Source: Haloplanus sp. GDY1 (lineage in GTDB: Archaea > Halobacteriota > Halobacteria > Halobacteriales > Haloferacaceae). Taken from it: a DNA stretch of 64,000 nt. Below are positions 62,066-64,000 of this stretch, piece by piece (within the stretch, counting starts at the first letter, position 1; the number at the start of each line of letters is the position of its first letter). Made by a program: the position numbers and the translations under genes. The notes below the pieces were generated by a model, which was not told where the DNA came from, did no database searches, and saw nothing but the letters and a program-made list of their open reading frames with translations. Location of the stretch: positions 372,001-436,000 of the forward strand of contig NZ_CP098514.1 in assembly GCF_023703775.1 (NCBI RefSeq), given 5' to 3'.

Positions 62066-62373
62066 TGGACGACGGGATTGCCCGGCGTTCCGGGTCGGGG
62101 AGTCCCAGTCGCCTCCTCCACCCCGCGATCCTTCGAGCGACCGGCGTCCGGCGATGGGCTGCTCGCTTCCGCGCCTGACCCGGTGCCGCCGACGAACCAC
62201 GACGGAGCGTCCCTGCAGACGCGCGCCGTGGACCGCTGTCCCCGAAGGACGAGGCTTCCACGTTGGCTTCCGGGGCCCGATCCGGTCTGACCGGACGCCC
62301 CCGGGTTCGGTCCCCGCTGAAGACCGTAGTGCGGGCGGAGGAGCAGGGCCTAACTGCCCGACCTAGTCCGTCC
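62066..62373 (-). ncRNA. 7S signal recognition particle RNA
   Basis: On the minus strand the apical SRP domain is explicit: GGTCAGG, then CGC-GGAA-GCG, then AGCAGCC (62157-62180). It has the GGAA tetraloop and the symmetric CAGG/AGCA loop bound by SRP54. The 5' GGACGG...CGGG pairs with the 3' CCCG...TCGTCC to close helix 1, giving about 308 bases, normal for haloarchaea. Upstream CTTAAG near 62391-62397 could be the TATA box. The ends are approximate. It scaffolds SRP19 and SRP54 for co-translational membrane targeting. Confidence 0.88.
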
Positions 62374-62435
62374 GATCCTATGCCGGTTCCTCTTAAGGGC
62401 CTTTCGACTCCGGGTCCTCGAGGGCCGTCGGTCGG

Positions 62436-62846
62436 TCAGGCCAGCGTGGCCCGAGCGTAGAGTGCGGCCGCGGCGGCGACGACCCCCGCGGCGGCGACGA
62501 CGACCCACCGGAAGTCCCTGATCCACGACGCCGGGAAGCCAAAGAGGGGATCGAGTGGTGCCATGAACGCCCACGAGAGCGCGACGAGGAGAGCGACGAC
62601 GCCGAGAGGGACGGCGATGCCGGCCGCGGTCGTCGGATCGGTTCGGCCGCGAGCGCCCGCGAGGAAGACGACGATGCCCACGAGCGCGAACGCGAGGACG
62701 GCGCCGACGCCGAGGGGGCCGCTCGTGTAGTACTGGGCCAGTTCCGCCCCCCACCCCGGGAAGAGGGCGAACGGGAGGGCGAGTGCGACGACGACGGCGA
62801 GGCAGCCGGCGATGCCAAGCGCGGGGGCGGCCTGCTCGGTGCGCAT
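62436..62846 (-). CDS. four-helix membrane protein (DUF7548-like)
   Basis: The 136 residues start MRTEQAAPALGIAGCLAVVVALALPFALFPGWGAELAQYYTSG. Four hydrophobic helices (about 8-30, 44-62, 75-95, 115-133) have short connecting loops. No charged active-site pattern is seen. It is a haloarchaeal protein of unknown function. The ATG at 62846 is chosen from the first helix; upstream codons look like the divergent promoter of the NYN gene. Confidence 0.75.
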   Translation of the reverse strand: MRTEQAAPALGIAGCLAVVVALALPFALFPGWGAELAQYYTSGPLGVGAVLAFALVGIVVFLAGARGRTDPTTAAGIAVPLGVVALLVALSWAFMAPLDPLFGFPASWIRDFRWVVVAAAGVVAAAAALYARATLA

Positions 62847-62940
62847 GTCGGCTCCTGTCGCCGCCGCCGGGTTAAATCGCTCGTATCGTCGCCGCGGGAT
62901 GAGCAAGGAATTTAGTCGCACGCGTTCACTGTCCACCAAC

Positions 62941-63438
62941 GTGACCGACATCCACGCCAACCAGCGCGTCGCCATGCTCGCGGACGCGCAGAACCTCTAT
63001 CACTCCGCTCAGAGCCTCTACTCTCGGAACATCGACTACTCGGCGCTGCTCTCGAAGGGCGTCGCCGACCGCGAACTCGTCCGGGCCATCGCCTACGTCA
63101 TCCGCGCGGATTCGCCCGAGGAGGAACGGTTCTTCGAGGCGCTGGAGGACATCGGCTTCGAGCGGAAGATCAAGGACATCAAGACGTTCGGCGACGGGAC
63201 GAAGAAGGCCGACTGGGACGTCGGCATCAGCCTCGACGCCGTCACGCTCGCGAACCACGTCGACGTGGTCGTGCTTTGTACCGGCGACGGCGACTTCTCC
63301 CGGCTCTGCTCGCACCTCCGCCACGAGGGCGTTCGCGTCGAGGTGATGGCCTTCGGCTCCTCGACGGCGGACGAACTCGTCGACGCCGCCGACTCCTTCA
63401 TGGATCTCTCCGAACGAGAGGAGACGTTCCTGCTGTAG
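62941..63438 (+). CDS. LabA-like NYN-domain protein (predicted RNase)
   Basis: The 165-residue NYN/PIN-like protein has acidic metal-site residues in RVAMLADAQNLYHS, TKKADWDVGISLDAV and VVVLCTGDGDFSRLC. The late ASTADELVDAADSFMDL-type helix is also typical. It probably cleaves RNA. The GTG at 62941 is preferred because a TTTAGTC box lies 24-30 bases upstream and family members begin near this point; an ATG at 62899 would add 14 residues. Confidence 0.85.
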   Translation: MTDIHANQRVAMLADAQNLYHSAQSLYSRNIDYSALLSKGVADRELVRAIAYVIRADSPEEERFFEALEDIGFERKIKDIKTFGDGTKKADWDVGISLDAVTLANHVDVVVLCTGDGDFSRLCSHLRHEGVRVEVMAFGSSTADELVDAADSFMDLSEREETFLL

Positions 63439-63439
63439 C

Positions 63440-64000
63440 CTACCACTCGTCGTCGAGGACTCGCTCCTCGACCGACCGTCCGTTCCGGCGGTAGAACGCG
63501 GTGGCGTAGGTCAGCCGGAAGGCGACGAACGCCGCCGTCGCCGCCACCGAGACGAGCGAGAGCGCCACCACCTCCGGCGTCGAGAGGCCGAGCCCCGGCC
63601 CGGCACCGCTCGCGAGGGCGTCGGCCAACTGCGGCGTGCCACCGCTGCCGTTCGCGGCGCCGCCCCCGGGGGTCATCCCCCCGCCGATCGGCCCCGGAGC
63701 GTCGCCCGCCGACCCGGGGTCGGTGGTGGCGAACTGGTAGGCCGCGACGCCCGCCACCGGGAGGGACGCGAGGCCGCCGAGCAGGACCGTCACGACGGAG
63801 AACCCGAGCGTACTGACCAGGTTCGAGCGCACGAAGCCGACGCTCTCGGTGACGGCGTCGACGGGACCGGCGTCCTCGACGACGACGACGACGGGGTAGA
63901 ACTGGACGAGAAAGAGGACGGCGACGTACGCGAGCAAGGCCAGGAGGAGGACGCCGCCGCCGACGAGGGCGGCGGGGCCGGCGCTTCCGACCCCCACCAG
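63440..64000 (-). CDS. polytopic membrane protein, 5' end beyond the window
   Basis: 186 codons are visible, continuing past base 64000. They show hydrophobic helices (AALVGGGVLLLALLAYVAVLFLVQFYPVVVVV, STLGFSVVTVLLGGLASLPVAGVAAYQF, VVALSLVSVAATAAFVAFRLTYATAFYRR) and a Gly/Pro/Ala-rich loop. The segment AVTESVGFVRSNLVSTLGFS resembles DUF7847/glycerophosphodiester-type membrane domains. Function unknown. Confidence 0.75.
   Translation of the reverse strand: MVGVGSAGPAALVGGGVLLLALLAYVAVLFLVQFYPVVVVVEDAGPVDAVTESVGFVRSNLVSTLGFSVVTVLLGGLASLPVAGVAAYQFATTDPGSAGDAPGPIGGGMTPGGGAANGSGGTPQLADALASGAGPGLGLSTPEVVALSLVSVAATAAFVAFRLTYATAFYRRNGRSVEERVLDDEW

Noticed and set aside
1-64000. CRISPR array, rRNA operon or replication origin
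   Set aside because: I saw no regularly spaced repeats, rRNA sequence, orc1/cdc6 gene or ORB-like repeat cluster in the window.

Overview
The window is a GC-rich (roughly two-thirds G+C by eye) haloarchaeal chromosome segment. Proteins are strongly acidic and typical haloarchaeal families recur: TFB, ArtA, halocyanin, HalX and HalOD1 domains, bacterio-opsin-activator (Bat) HTH proteins, diphthine synthase and Agl23. Many genes have a TATA-like box about 25-32 bases before the start codon, as in leaderless haloarchaeal transcripts. Most of the window reads as core chromosome; one stretch (46.78-54.39 kb) is a lower-GC island.

0-13.5 kb: a Ser/Thr protein kinase fused to a complete FtsZ2-like tubulin domain (100-2058, minus) is the most striking gene. 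It lies next to the start of a probable universal stress protein cut by the window edge and a tiny zinc ribbon. Then come dphB, archaeosortase ArtA, two Tat lipoproteins (P19-like and DyP-like), a membrane protein/regulator pair, tRNA-Leu(GAG), a DUF420 protein, a HEAT plus PQQ-propeller protein, and a small denitrification cluster. That cluster holds a MoaD/ThiS-like protein ending in Cys-Cys and nirK, each preceded by a CGAA-N4-TTCG site, followed by a Bat-like regulator.

13.5-32.9 kb: halocyanin, purF, rpl37e-lsm, a UspA protein, a copper module (DUF4396, CopZ, CopA), a possible PD-(D/E)XK protein, a Nudix hydrolase, a uS10 paralogue, an NhaC antiporter, an M20 amidohydrolase, a geranylgeranyl reductase, a solo IS200/IS605-type right-end hairpin, phosphohexomutase, Agl23 and tfb.

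33-46.7 kb: a sensor and regulator cluster (two histidine kinases, a PAS-GAF-Bat regulator, a HalX response regulator, small HTH proteins), then a TadA/TadC-type type IV pilus ATPase and membrane platform, a methyltransferase and a thioredoxin-reductase-like flavoprotein.

46.7-54.4 kb: tRNA-Gly(TCC), then an island bounded by a 43-bp imperfect repeat of the tRNA 3' half. It carries an HTH-MNT/HEPN-like pair, a COG1361-like protein plus RND exporter operon, its TetR-like regulator, and a HalOD1 protein. Two matching palindromic operators sit at the promoters of the exporter operon and the HalOD1 gene. No integrase is visible.

54.4-64 kb: a second signalling cluster (receiver-PAS-PAS kinase, double-HalOD1 protein, MEDS-GAF-Bat regulator, small Bat regulator) with several inverted-repeat sites, then a NifU-like protein, a DtxR-like regulator with an iron-box-like palindrome, a 41-residue four-cysteine microprotein, the 7S SRP RNA, and three membrane or NYN-type proteins, the last cut by the window end.
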